Below, piece by piece: positions 35,828 through 43,935 of a DNA stretch of 64,000 nucleotides (the stretch's first letter is position 1; every line of letters starts with the position of its first letter). This DNA is from Streptomyces cyaneofuscatus (GTDB taxonomy: Bacteria > Actinomycetota > Actinomycetes > Streptomycetales > Streptomycetaceae). A model generated the notes under the pieces. The model made no database searches. It was not told the DNA's origin and saw only the letters and a list, made by a program, of their open reading frames with translations. A program made the position numbers and the translations under genes. The stretch spans positions 248,001 through 312,000 of the forward strand of contig NZ_JOEM01000003.1 of NCBI RefSeq assembly GCF_000718135.1. Reading direction: 5' to 3'.

Positions 35828-36376
35828 CTACAGGTACGGTCCCGAACGGATCGGCCCGTGCGGGTCCCCGCCGCCTTCCTCGTCCTCGTGGGCCATCCCG
35901 GGCGGCAGCGCGCGGCGCATCTGCTCCAGCTGCGCGCGGGCCGCCATCTGCTGGGCGAACAGCGCCGTCTGGATACCGTGGAAGAGGCCCTCCAGCCAGC
36001 CCACCAGCTGGGCCTGCGCGATCCGCAGCTCGGCCTCGGAGGGGACCGACTCCTCGGTGAACGGCAGCGAGAGCCGCTCCAGCTCCTCCACCAGCTCCGG
36101 CGCGAGACCGTCCTCCAGCTCCTTCACGGAGCTGGCGTGGATCTCCTTGAGCCGGACCCGGCTCGCCTCGTCGAGAGGGGCCGCCCTGACCTCCTCCAGA
36201 AGCTGCTTGATCATGCTGCCGATGCGCATGACTTTCGCGGGCTGCTCGACCATTTCCGTCACCGGGACCTCGCGCGACTCGTCGTCACTGGCACCGCCGC
36301 CGACAGCCATTCCGTCCTGGCCCACGACAAGGACCTGCGGGTGCTCCTGCGACCGGTCATTCCTCGGCATTTCCAT
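35828..36376 (-). CDS. bpa: Bacterial proteasome activator
   Basis: A 182-aa protein of the Bpa/PafE family, an ATP-independent ring that opens the 20S proteasome to unfolded substrates. The helical core (VMRIGSMIKQLLEEVRAAPL, LVGWLEGLFHGIQTALFAQQ) is conserved. The C-terminus ends GPYL; the family docks to the proteasome with a C-terminal GQYL, so one residue differs. The ATG at 36376 has GACAAT at -12, another leaderless-type signal. A much longer frame upstream is rejected because the family N-terminus starts here. Confidence 0.9.
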   Translation of the reverse strand: MEMPRNDRSQEHPQVLVVGQDGMAVGGGASDDESREVPVTEMVEQPAKVMRIGSMIKQLLEEVRAAPLDEASRVRLKEIHASSVKELEDGLAPELVEELERLSLPFTEESVPSEAELRIAQAQLVGWLEGLFHGIQTALFAQQMAARAQLEQMRRALPPGMAHEDEEGGGDPHGPIRSGPYL

Positions 36377-36413
36377 GCCGCCATTGTCTCGCACACATGC
36401 CGTACACCACGTT

Positions 36414-36455
36414 GGTGCCCCCGGAAACGGATGATCCACCGTCTCCAGGGGCACC
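36414..36455 (-). terminator. Terminator after ABC permease
   Basis: A 17-bp stem with two mismatches (36414-36430 with 36439-36455) and an 8-nt loop, 20 bp downstream of the permease stop. It separates that operon from bpa, which lies in the same direction. Confidence 0.65.
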
Positions 36456-36474
36456 GGAAGGGCCCGGGGGAGCG

Positions 36475-39333
36475 CTATCCCGCCCGTCGGGCCAGCTTCT
36501 GCCGGGAGCTGGTGAGGGCGGCGGCGAGCAGCCCGGCCAGCACCGGGACGACCAGGGCCAGCAGCGCGATGGTCTCCCACGGCATCACGATCGGTGTGTA
36601 CGCCGACTCCATCGGATCCGCCCGCATGTCCGCCAGCGCCGCGCGCAGGTCGGTCAGGCGCACCGCGACCGCCGGCACGATCCCCGCCAGCGTCCCCAGC
36701 AGCACCCCGGTCAGGGCGACGACCAGGCACTGGAAGCCGGAGAGCGAGCGCCGGACGCCCGGCGGTGCGCCCACCGCGCTGAGCGTGGTGAGGTCGGCCT
36801 CGGCGTCGGCCTTGGAGAGCCCGGTGGTGATGGCCGCCGCGCCCAGGGTCACGACTCCGGCGAAGAGGGCGAGGATCAGCAGGACCGCCGCGTCCTCGTC
36901 CTCCTGCTGCGCGTTCGCGGTCATCACGTACGCGCGGTTTCCGGCCTGCTCGATCGCCGCGTCGGCCGCCTGCCGCTCGGCGTCGTTCGGCTCGCGGCTC
37001 AGCGTGTAGACGCTGGCGTGGTCCTCGGTGTACAGGCCGAGTTCCTCCGCGGTCCGCTGCGGCAGGATCATCCGGATGCCGGGGGTCGCCGCGTACCGGT
37101 CGGGAGCGACGTACACCTTCAGCCGGTCCGTGGTGGTGCGGGCCTTGCCGGGGCGGAGGGCCCGGTGCTCCTTGTCGCGCTCGCTGTAGGTGTGGACGGC
37201 CTTGAGGGTGACCTCGCCGTTCTTCGCGTACGCCGGGTTGAGCAGCACGGGTGTGCCCGCGGCCAGGGCCTTCGCCGCCGCCGGGTCGTCGAGCTTCACG
37301 TACGACGTGAGCAGCCCGGCGTCACCGATGACGATCTTGCTGTCGTCGTTGCCGAGGGAGACCGAGGTCCACCGCTCGTCCACGCAGGCGGGGGAGTTCA
37401 TCAGCCGCTTGTGCTCGTCCGCCGAGATCCGCAGCGCGAGTTCCTTGGCGCCCTTGCCCTTGAGGGGGCAGGAGTGGCCCTCTCCGGTGGGCTTGACGAG
37501 CCCGATGGTTCCGCAGTCGTCCTCCTCCTCGTAGTACACCGAGCAGTCGCTGCCGGCCCAGACCCTTCCGACGTCGGCGCGCCCGCCGTTGACGGGGTAG
37601 TTCTGCTCGACGGCGGCCCGTGCGCGGGGCAGGTTGGCCTTCTGGGAGGTGTCGAAGGCCATCACCGCGGCGGTGCCCGCGGTGAGGTTGGGCTGGTGGT
37701 CGTAGGCCTGCTCGGCGGCGTTGCTGCTGGTGTACGTGGCGATGGCGACGCTGCCCGCGACGGCGGCCATCACGGCGGCGACGGCCGGTGCGGTACGGCC
37801 CCGGTTGCGGGCCGCGTCGCGCAGGGCGATGCGGGGCGTCAGCGGCAGCCGGCGGCCGAGCCGGCCGAGGAAGCCGACGATGACCGGGATGCAGCAGAGG
37901 AGGCCCAGCTCGGCGAGGACGGAACCGCCCGCGACCAGATTGATGTTGCCGCTGACGCCTCCGTACACGGCGAGGGCGACGCCGCCCGCCAGCACGAGGG
38001 AGCCGACGACCGGCAGCACCCGGGAGCTGCGGCGGGAGCCGCGGCGTCCGGTGAGCGACTCCAGGACGGACTGCCGGCCCGCCACGATGGCCGGGGCGAG
38101 TGCGGCGAGGACCCCGGTGACCAGGCCGAGTACGGCGATGGCGAGGATCTCCCAGGGATGGACGGTCAGTTCGCCGAAGCGGCGGCCGGTGAAGTCCTCG
38201 ATCATCGGGCGGAACAGGGCGGTGAGCCCGAATCCGGCCCCGACGCCGACGACCGCGCCGACCCCGCCGAGCACCGCACCGCCCGCGAGCACCACGGCCC
38301 GCACCTGGCTGCGGGTGCCGCCGCACGAGCCGACCAGCCCCAGCTGGCGGCGCGAACGGCGGGCGCCCACGGCGAACGCCGGTCCGGCCAGCAGCACGAT
38401 CTCCAGGACGGCCATGGCGGCCACGGTGAGGGCGGCCGCGGTCATCTCCGCGTCGTTCGTCTCCCAGCCCCCCATCTGCGCGGCCATGGGGACCTCGGAG
38501 TCCGGCGGCGGGTCCAGGACGACCTGCCGGGCCCGTACCACCACGCCCTTCTCGTTGGCGGCGAGCACGTCCGACCAGGTCACGCCCGCGCCGGACGGGC
38601 CCTGGACCAGCCACTTCCGGTCGCCGGCCTGCGGCGGGAGGATCTCCTTTTCACCGTCGGCGGCCTTCTGCCACGGGGCGATGACCGCGCCGGGGACGGC
38701 GAACAGGGACTCGGACTTCAGGTCGGTGGGCAGTTCCACCGCGCCGGTGAGGGTGTAGCCCTGCTCGGGGCCGCGGACGGTGACGCGGTCGCCGACGGAG
38801 AGCCCGGACGCCTTGAGGAAGGCCTCGGTCGCCGCGATCTCGTCCTTGGCCTTCGGGTAGGCGCCCTCGGTCAGCTCGACCCGGCCGCGCAGCAGCGGGT
38901 CCGCGACGGCCAGTTCGGTGATCTGGGTGTCCGTGATGCCGTGGCGGGTCGTCACGGACGCGGGCAGGGACTGCTCGGTGAGGTACCGGGAGCCCTTCGG
39001 GAAGGTCGCCGGTACGTCGACGGGCTTGCGCTCGTCCTCGGGCAGCGTCTCGGGTGCGTCCTGGGGCGTGCCCCACATGACGCCGTCGGGCATCTGCTCC
39101 AGCCGGACCGGGCCCATGCCCTGGTCGATGAAGAGGGCGTCCGCCGCACCCAAATCCGCCGTCAGATCCTCGGCGACGGTGGGCAGGGCGCTGCGGTACG
39201 TCAGGTCGGCGGCGGTCACACCGAGGACCGGCAGGGCGATCATCGCGACGACCAGGGCGCTGCGGCCCTTGGCCCGTACGGCGTCACGTCTGGCTATGCG
39301 GAAGGCGGCGCGCCATCCGGAGAAGAGGCTCAC
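36475..39333 (-). CDS. FtsX-like ABC transporter permease
   Basis: A 952-aa membrane protein with two FtsX-type permease modules. Residue 26-45 is the first helix, followed by a large extracytoplasmic MacB-like domain. A block of helices lies in the middle (about residues 300-560), then a second extracytoplasmic region and three terminal helices with a Lys/Ala/Arg tail. Such permeases export lipids, peptides or antibiotics rather than taking up solutes. It overlaps the ATPase stop by 4 bp. The PadR gene upstream probably regulates both. Confidence 0.88.
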   Translation of the reverse strand: MSLFSGWRAAFRIARRDAVRAKGRSALVVAMIALPVLGVTAADLTYRSALPTVAEDLTADLGAADALFIDQGMGPVRLEQMPDGVMWGTPQDAPETLPEDERKPVDVPATFPKGSRYLTEQSLPASVTTRHGITDTQITELAVADPLLRGRVELTEGAYPKAKDEIAATEAFLKASGLSVGDRVTVRGPEQGYTLTGAVELPTDLKSESLFAVPGAVIAPWQKAADGEKEILPPQAGDRKWLVQGPSGAGVTWSDVLAANEKGVVVRARQVVLDPPPDSEVPMAAQMGGWETNDAEMTAAALTVAAMAVLEIVLLAGPAFAVGARRSRRQLGLVGSCGGTRSQVRAVVLAGGAVLGGVGAVVGVGAGFGLTALFRPMIEDFTGRRFGELTVHPWEILAIAVLGLVTGVLAALAPAIVAGRQSVLESLTGRRGSRRSSRVLPVVGSLVLAGGVALAVYGGVSGNINLVAGGSVLAELGLLCCIPVIVGFLGRLGRRLPLTPRIALRDAARNRGRTAPAVAAVMAAVAGSVAIATYTSSNAAEQAYDHQPNLTAGTAAVMAFDTSQKANLPRARAAVEQNYPVNGGRADVGRVWAGSDCSVYYEEEDDCGTIGLVKPTGEGHSCPLKGKGAKELALRISADEHKRLMNSPACVDERWTSVSLGNDDSKIVIGDAGLLTSYVKLDDPAAAKALAAGTPVLLNPAYAKNGEVTLKAVHTYSERDKEHRALRPGKARTTTDRLKVYVAPDRYAATPGIRMILPQRTAEELGLYTEDHASVYTLSREPNDAERQAADAAIEQAGNRAYVMTANAQQEDEDAAVLLILALFAGVVTLGAAAITTGLSKADAEADLTTLSAVGAPPGVRRSLSGFQCLVVALTGVLLGTLAGIVPAVAVRLTDLRAALADMRADPMESAYTPIVMPWETIALLALVVPVLAGLLAAALTSSRQKLARRAG

Positions 39334-40151
39334 TTGGCGGCCTCGGCGGATCCGGAGGTGCCGGAGGACCGGGGGGCTCCCGCTCCCGTCGCTGCCGCGA
39401 GCAGCGAGTCGGCTCCGGTGGTCAGCGTCTGGTCGACGATCGAACCGTCGCGGAGGAAGACGACCCGGTCGGCCCAGGCCGCGTACCGGGGCTCATGGGT
39501 CACCATCACTCCCGCCGCGCCCTGGTCGCAGCGGGTGCGGAGCAGAGCGAGGACGGCCTCGCCGGTCTCGGAGTCGAGCGCCCCGGTCGGTTCGTCGGCG
39601 AGCACGAGGCGCCGGTCGCCGACGAGGGCGCGGGCGATGGCGACGCGCTGCTGCTGGCCGCCGGACATCTCGTCGGGGAAGCGGTCGGCTATCTCGGTCA
39701 GCTTCATCTCGGCCAGTGCGGCGAGGGCCTCCTTGCGTGCCTTGCGCACGGAGACACCGTCGAGTTCGCGGGGCAGCGCGATGTTCTCGGCGGCGGTCAG
39801 GGCCGGGATGAGGTTGTAGTCCTGGAAGACGTATCCGACGCTGCGGCGGCGCAGGGCGGCGACGCCCTTGCGGCCGAGGGCGGCGATGTCCTGGCCCTCG
39901 ATGATCACCTGGCCGCTGGTGGCGTTGTCGAGCCCGCCGGCCAGGGTCAGCAGGGTGGACTTGCCGGAGCCGGAGGGCCCCATCACGGCGACCAGCTCAC
40001 CCGGGTACACCGAGAGGCTGATCCCGCGCAGGGCGTGTACCTCGGCGATGCCGGAGCCGTGGGTGCGGGTGAGGGCCCGCAGTTCGAGTACGGGGTCGCC
40101 TGCGGGCGTCCCGGAGGACGGCGGCGGAGGTGTGGCGGCGGGCGAGGACAT
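39330..40151 (-). CDS. ABC transporter ATP-binding protein
   Basis: A 273-aa ATPase of the MacB/LolD type. Walker A is GPSGSGKST (58-66), the signature is MSGGQQQR, and Walker B is LVLADEPTG followed by the D-loop ALD. N- and C-terminal extensions are Pro/Gly and Ala/Ser-rich. It works with the FtsX-like permease encoded directly downstream (ATGA overlap). The cargo cannot be inferred. Confidence 0.92.
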   Translation of the reverse strand: MSSPAATPPPPSSGTPAGDPVLELRALTRTHGSGIAEVHALRGISLSVYPGELVAVMGPSGSGKSTLLTLAGGLDNATSGQVIIEGQDIAALGRKGVAALRRRSVGYVFQDYNLIPALTAAENIALPRELDGVSVRKARKEALAALAEMKLTEIADRFPDEMSGGQQQRVAIARALVGDRRLVLADEPTGALDSETGEAVLALLRTRCDQGAAGVMVTHEPRYAAWADRVVFLRDGSIVDQTLTTGADSLLAAATGAGAPRSSGTSGSAEAAK

Positions 40152-40199
40152 GGTGGGTGGTTCCCCCTAGGACGAAACGCGCTGGTCGTGGAGTGCGGA

Positions 40200-40299
40200 A
40201 CGGGAAATGGGCGGCTGAGGTCGAGCTCGGCTCAGGAAGCCCGGTTCAGGAAACGGGCGGCCGAGGAAGCGTCCGGTTCAGGAAACGGGCGGCTGAGGA
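40200..40299. repeat. Repeats between the ABC operon and padR
   Basis: A 27-bp sequence starting CCGGTTCAGGAAACGGGCGG occurs at 40241 and 40273 (one mismatch), and a diverged third copy lies at about 40200-40220. The 158-bp gap holds no gene. Confidence 0.75.
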
Positions 40300-40309
40300 G
40301 GAGCCCCGC

Positions 40310-40933
40310 TCAGCGGCGGGTCTTCGTGCGACCGGTCAGGGAGCGGGCCGGGCCGCGGGTGGCCGCCGGGCCGGGTTCGGGCGAGGGCTCGGTGGCGGCA
40401 GCCTCGGCGAGGCGGACGAGCCGCGACTCGCAGTGGTCGAGCCAGCGGGCCTCGGCCTCCGCCTGGAAGATCAGCTGCTCCACCACGAGGAGCCAGGCGA
40501 CCTCGTCCCGGTTGGCGGGGACGTCGGCCAGGGCCTGGGCCTTGAGCCGGGTGAAGTCCTGCATGGCCTTGAGGGTGTGGTGGCGCTGGGACTGGATGAC
40601 ATCGCGGATGTCGACACCCGGGGCCCCCACGGCCATGGCGAGCTTGATCGCCAGTTCGTCGCGGGGCGGACTGGTGCGGTCCACCGGGGTCTCGAACCAG
40701 CTGCGCAGCTCGGCCCGGCCGTCGCCGGTGATCGCGTAGAGGTCGTGCCCGGCCTCGTCGGCCCCCTCCTGCACGACCATGCCGTCGCGCTCCAGGCGGC
40801 TGAGCGTCGTATAGACCTGGCCGACGTTCAGGGGCCAGGTGGAGCCCGTGCGGGACTCGAACTCGGTGCGGAGCTGGGAGCCGTACCGAGGGCCCCGCTC
40901 CAGGAGGGCCAGCAGCCCGTGGCGGATCGACAT
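40310..40933 (-). CDS. PadR-family transcriptional regulator
   Basis: A 207-aa repressor. The N-terminal winged helix is MSIRHGLLALLERGPRYGSQL with TWPLNVGQVYTTLSRLERDG, and the C-terminal helical PadR dimerisation domain follows (WLLVVEQLIFQAEAEARWLD). The start is the ATG at 40933; a 26-codon upstream extension of the frame crosses the operator and is rejected. Two adjacent near-palindromes cover the start codon, which implies tight autorepression. The downstream ABC transporter is the likely target, as in other PadR-linked drug exporters. Confidence 0.9.
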   Translation of the reverse strand: MSIRHGLLALLERGPRYGSQLRTEFESRTGSTWPLNVGQVYTTLSRLERDGMVVQEGADEAGHDLYAITGDGRAELRSWFETPVDRTSPPRDELAIKLAMAVGAPGVDIRDVIQSQRHHTLKAMQDFTRLKAQALADVPANRDEVAWLLVVEQLIFQAEAEARWLDHCESRLVRLAEAAATEPSPEPGPAATRGPARSLTGRTKTRR

Positions 40934-40956
40934 ACTGAGTATGTATACCGAGTATG
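40931..40956. promoter_or_regulatory. Tandem PadR operator on the padR start codon
   Basis: CATACT-G-AGTATG (40931-40943) is a perfect 13-bp palindrome and TATAC-CGA-GTATG (40944-40956) is a nearly perfect second one directly abutting it. The first three bases are the complement of the padR ATG. The TATACA in the region may also serve as the -10. Confidence 0.75.
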
Positions 40957-41027
40957 TCGCTCCTGGCAAGTCACCTGACGGAGCGGCCACGGGGTGCAGG
41001 AGTCCGCTCACGCGGCGTGAAGCGGAA

Positions 41028-41747
41028 TCAGTTCACCCGGCGCAGACGGAAGGCGAGGAAGGCGATCCCGAGCCCCACCAAGGCGATGCCCGTACCCAGC
41101 GAGACCTGCTGCACCTGTCGTACGGCGGCGGCGTCCAGGGCGCGTGCGCCCGCGCTCCCCGGCTCGCTGAACGCCTCGGGCGGCGGGGTGAAGACCGGCA
41201 GGTCGGAGGCGCTCTCCTCGGGCTCGTCCGACGGCTCGGCATCGGCCGGCGTCTCGGCCCGCGCCAGCTCCAGCGGGGTCAGCGAACGCCCGGGCCGAGC
41301 CTTGCCGGCCCCGGCCTCACGCCCGGCCATCGGCGCGGTCGACCCCGACACCTCGACGGAGACGGAACGGCTGGGAGAGGGCGAAGCGGAACCTTCGGGG
41401 GCCTCGGCGCCCGCCACGTCACCTCCATCCGCCGAAGGGCTCCCGACGGGCTCCACAGGCTCCACGGCCCCTCTCGTACCGGAGACCCCGGACGACGGCG
41501 GGAACAGCCCCGAGGGAAGCACGGAGGAGGGTGAGGCACCTGATGGGAGGCCTGATGGAAGGGGCGTGGCCGCAGGACTCGACGCTGCGGAAGGCGTTGC
41601 GCTGACGGACGGCCCATCGGCGGAAGCGGAGACGGAAGCCGACGCGGCCCCGCTCGGCGGACCCAACGGCCCCAGCATCGCGCCGGCCGTCACCAGCAGA
41701 CAGACCGCGCACCTCGACGACCACACGGCCGGACGTCCTGGAGCCAT
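41028..41747 (-). CDS. Hypothetical secreted or cell-envelope protein
   Basis: A 239-aa protein of unknown function. It has a probable signal peptide (residues 1-33, RCAVCLLVTAGAMLGPLG...SGAASA), a long Ser/Pro/Ala/Glu low-complexity region, and a C-terminal membrane helix (VSLGTGIALVGLGIAFLAF) followed by RLRRVN. This layout resembles wall-spanning anchored proteins, but no LPXTG- or LAXTG-type sortase motif is visible before the helix. No enzymatic domain is seen. It is upstream of neither flanking operon in an obvious way. Confidence 0.7.
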   Translation of the reverse strand: MAPGRPAVWSSRCAVCLLVTAGAMLGPLGPPSGAASASVSASADGPSVSATPSAASSPAATPLPSGLPSGASPSSVLPSGLFPPSSGVSGTRGAVEPVEPVGSPSADGGDVAGAEAPEGSASPSPSRSVSVEVSGSTAPMAGREAGAGKARPGRSLTPLELARAETPADAEPSDEPEESASDLPVFTPPPEAFSEPGSAGARALDAAAVRQVQQVSLGTGIALVGLGIAFLAFRLRRVN

Positions 41748-41906
41748 GAGATCAGCGTCACACGGGCTCCAGCATCCGGCATCCCGGACGGGCGAGGAGG
41801 AGATAACCGGCCGTTCCGGGATCGATTACCGCCCCGGAACGGAGATCCAGAGCCCCGCAGCGATCACCCGGCGAACAAGAACGATCAGGACGGCCGACCC
41901 TTCAGG

Positions 41907-43565
41907 TCAGGAAGGCCGGCCTGTCGAGATCTTCAGCTCGAAGTGGGCGCCGCGCTCGGAGACGGCCGTGCCCGAGGACGGGAACTGGCCGACGATCTGG
42001 CCCTCCGCGTACGTGTTGCCGGGCTCCTCGATCTCCTTGATCGTCCAGCCGGCGGCCGCCGCGCACTCCTTCGCCGAGAGGATGTCCTTGTAGACGAAGT
42101 TGGGCGCCTGGACCTTCTTCGGGTCGTTGGAGTCCTCGGAGGCGTCCGTGCAGGCCGTCGTCTTCATCGTCCGGTTGCGCTCCGGGGGCCGGTAGCCCTC
42201 GTCCGTGGAGGTCTCGCTGGTGCCCGGGTCGCCGCTCTTGCCCGCCTCGTCGTCCTTGCCGTCGCCCTGGAGGGCGAGCGCGGTGATCAGGCCGCCCACG
42301 GCGAGGAGCGCGACGACGATCGAGCCGACGATGACCGGCATGTTCCGCTTGGAGGAGCCGCCGCCCGTGGTGCCGACGGCCGTCTGGTGCTGCGGGTTGA
42401 TCGTGTACGGCGGCGGGGTCTGGTGGGCGAGCGGGCCCGGCGTCGGGTAACCCTGGGCCGCCTGCGGGTAGCCGTAGCTCGGCGCGGGCGTCGGGGCCGG
42501 CTGGTTGTACGGCCCCGAAGGGCCCGACTGGTACGGCGGCTGCGGGTGCGGCTGGTACGGCGTCTGGACGCCCTGCGGGGCGGGGGTGGCCTGGTCGACG
42601 GGCGGGAACACCGCCGAGCCGACGCCCGCACCGCTGTTGGCCGGTCCGCCCCCGGCGACGATCACCGGGGCGCCGGTCTGGCCGCCCGAGGCGTTCAGCA
42701 CCCGGTCGATCTCGTCCCGCATCGCGGCGGCGCTCGGGAAGCGCTCGTTCGGGTTCTTCTTCAGGGCGCGGGCGACGAGCGCGTCCATCGCCGGGGTGAC
42801 CGACCGGTTGATGGTGGACGGCGCGACCGGCTCCTCCTGCACATGCGCGTACGCGATGGCGAGCGGCGAGTCCGCGTCGAACGGGATCCGGCCCGTGAGC
42901 AGCTGGAAGAGCATGATGCCGACCGAGTACAGGTCGGAGCGGGCGTCCACACCGCGGCCGAGGGCCTGTTCGGGGGAGAGGTACTGCGGGGTGCCGACGA
43001 CCATGCCGGTCTGCGTCATGGAGGTGACACCGGACTGCATGGCGCGGGCGATGCCGAAGTCCATGACCTTCACGATGCCGCGCTTGGTCATCATGACGTT
43101 GCCGGGCTTGATGTCGCGGTGGACCAGGCCCATCTCGTGGCTGGTCTCCAGCGCGGCGAGCACGTCCGCCGTCACCTTGAGCGCCTTGTCGGCGGGCATC
43201 GCGCCGTACTGCCGGATGTCATCGGCCAGCACCGAACCGAGCGGCTGCCCCTCGACGTACTCCATGACGATGTACGGCATCAGCGCGCCGCCGAGCTCGT
43301 CCTCGCCGGTGTCGAAGACCGAGACGATGTTGGTGTGCTGGAGCTTGGCGACGGCCTGCGCCTCGCGCCGGAACCGCTCGCGGAACGACTGCTCGCGCCC
43401 GAGCTCGGTGTGCAGGGTCTTGATCGCGACCTGGCGGTCCAGGGCGGAGTCGTACGCCAGGTAGACGGACGCCATCCCGCCCTCGCCGAGCAGGTCACGC
43501 AGCTGGTAGCGGCCGCCCGCGACCGCACCGCCCGCGTAGCGGCCCTGTGCGCCGTCCTGACTCAT
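41907..43565 (-). CDS. Serine/threonine protein kinase with one PASTA domain
   Basis: A 552-aa membrane kinase. The kinase domain includes LGEGGMASVYLAYD, VAIKTL, HRDIKPGNVM and DFGIARAM. A Pro/Gln/Tyr-rich juxtamembrane linker (about residues 300-395) and a helix (MPVIVGSIVVALLAVGGLI) follow, then an Asp/Glu/Thr-rich spacer and a single C-terminal PASTA-like repeat (about 486-552). ATG at 43565 with GGGGGAAG 7 bp upstream. It is divergent from another kinase gene; the two catalytic domains are paralogous to pknB at 2.3 kb. Confidence 0.93.
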   Translation of the reverse strand: MSQDGAQGRYAGGAVAGGRYQLRDLLGEGGMASVYLAYDSALDRQVAIKTLHTELGREQSFRERFRREAQAVAKLQHTNIVSVFDTGEDELGGALMPYIVMEYVEGQPLGSVLADDIRQYGAMPADKALKVTADVLAALETSHEMGLVHRDIKPGNVMMTKRGIVKVMDFGIARAMQSGVTSMTQTGMVVGTPQYLSPEQALGRGVDARSDLYSVGIMLFQLLTGRIPFDADSPLAIAYAHVQEEPVAPSTINRSVTPAMDALVARALKKNPNERFPSAAAMRDEIDRVLNASGGQTGAPVIVAGGGPANSGAGVGSAVFPPVDQATPAPQGVQTPYQPHPQPPYQSGPSGPYNQPAPTPAPSYGYPQAAQGYPTPGPLAHQTPPPYTINPQHQTAVGTTGGGSSKRNMPVIVGSIVVALLAVGGLITALALQGDGKDDEAGKSGDPGTSETSTDEGYRPPERNRTMKTTACTDASEDSNDPKKVQAPNFVYKDILSAKECAAAAGWTIKEIEEPGNTYAEGQIVGQFPSSGTAVSERGAHFELKISTGRPS

Positions 43566-43935
43566 GACTTGCTTCCCCCTCGGCGGCGCGCCCCTGGCGC
43601 GCTATGTGCTGCACACGCGACGTGATGCACACGCGATGTTTTTGTAGGACGCAGATCCATGCGACCCGGTTCCGTACAACGCGATGACGCGCCAAGTCTG
43701 CCCGAGGGGTCCGACACGTCAAGCCGGGCACCCGTTCCGTGACCCTACGCACAGGAAGCGTCGCGGAAGCGTTACAGGAAACGCATGGATCCGTGGTGGA
43801 GGACACGCCGACCGGTCGGATGATCCGTCCGGTGCGGAACCTGGGTGTCCGGTGGAGGCTGTAGCGTGACGTGGCAATGCAGCAAGGCACCGTGAGAACC
43901 CGCGGACGCGCGGACAGATACGACGGCGAGGACTG
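43566..43935. promoter_or_regulatory. Divergent promoter region of the two kinase genes
   Basis: The 370-bp gap holds no gene. TAGCGT (43862-43867) is a plausible -10 for the rightward kinase, with GGAACC at 43836-43841 as a possible ECF-type -35. Evidence is motif similarity only. A short T-rich run (TTTTTGTAGGA near 43639) could belong to the leftward promoter. Confidence 0.35.

Noticed and set aside
36397..39819. A plus-strand open frame of over 1100 codons opposite the ABC transporter genes
   Set aside because: High-GC third-position bias leaves antisense frames open. The minus-strand proteins show FtsX and ABC motifs, while this frame has none.
43566..43935. A small gene in the divergent kinase gap
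   Set aside because: Short frames there lack ribosome-binding sites and family matches.
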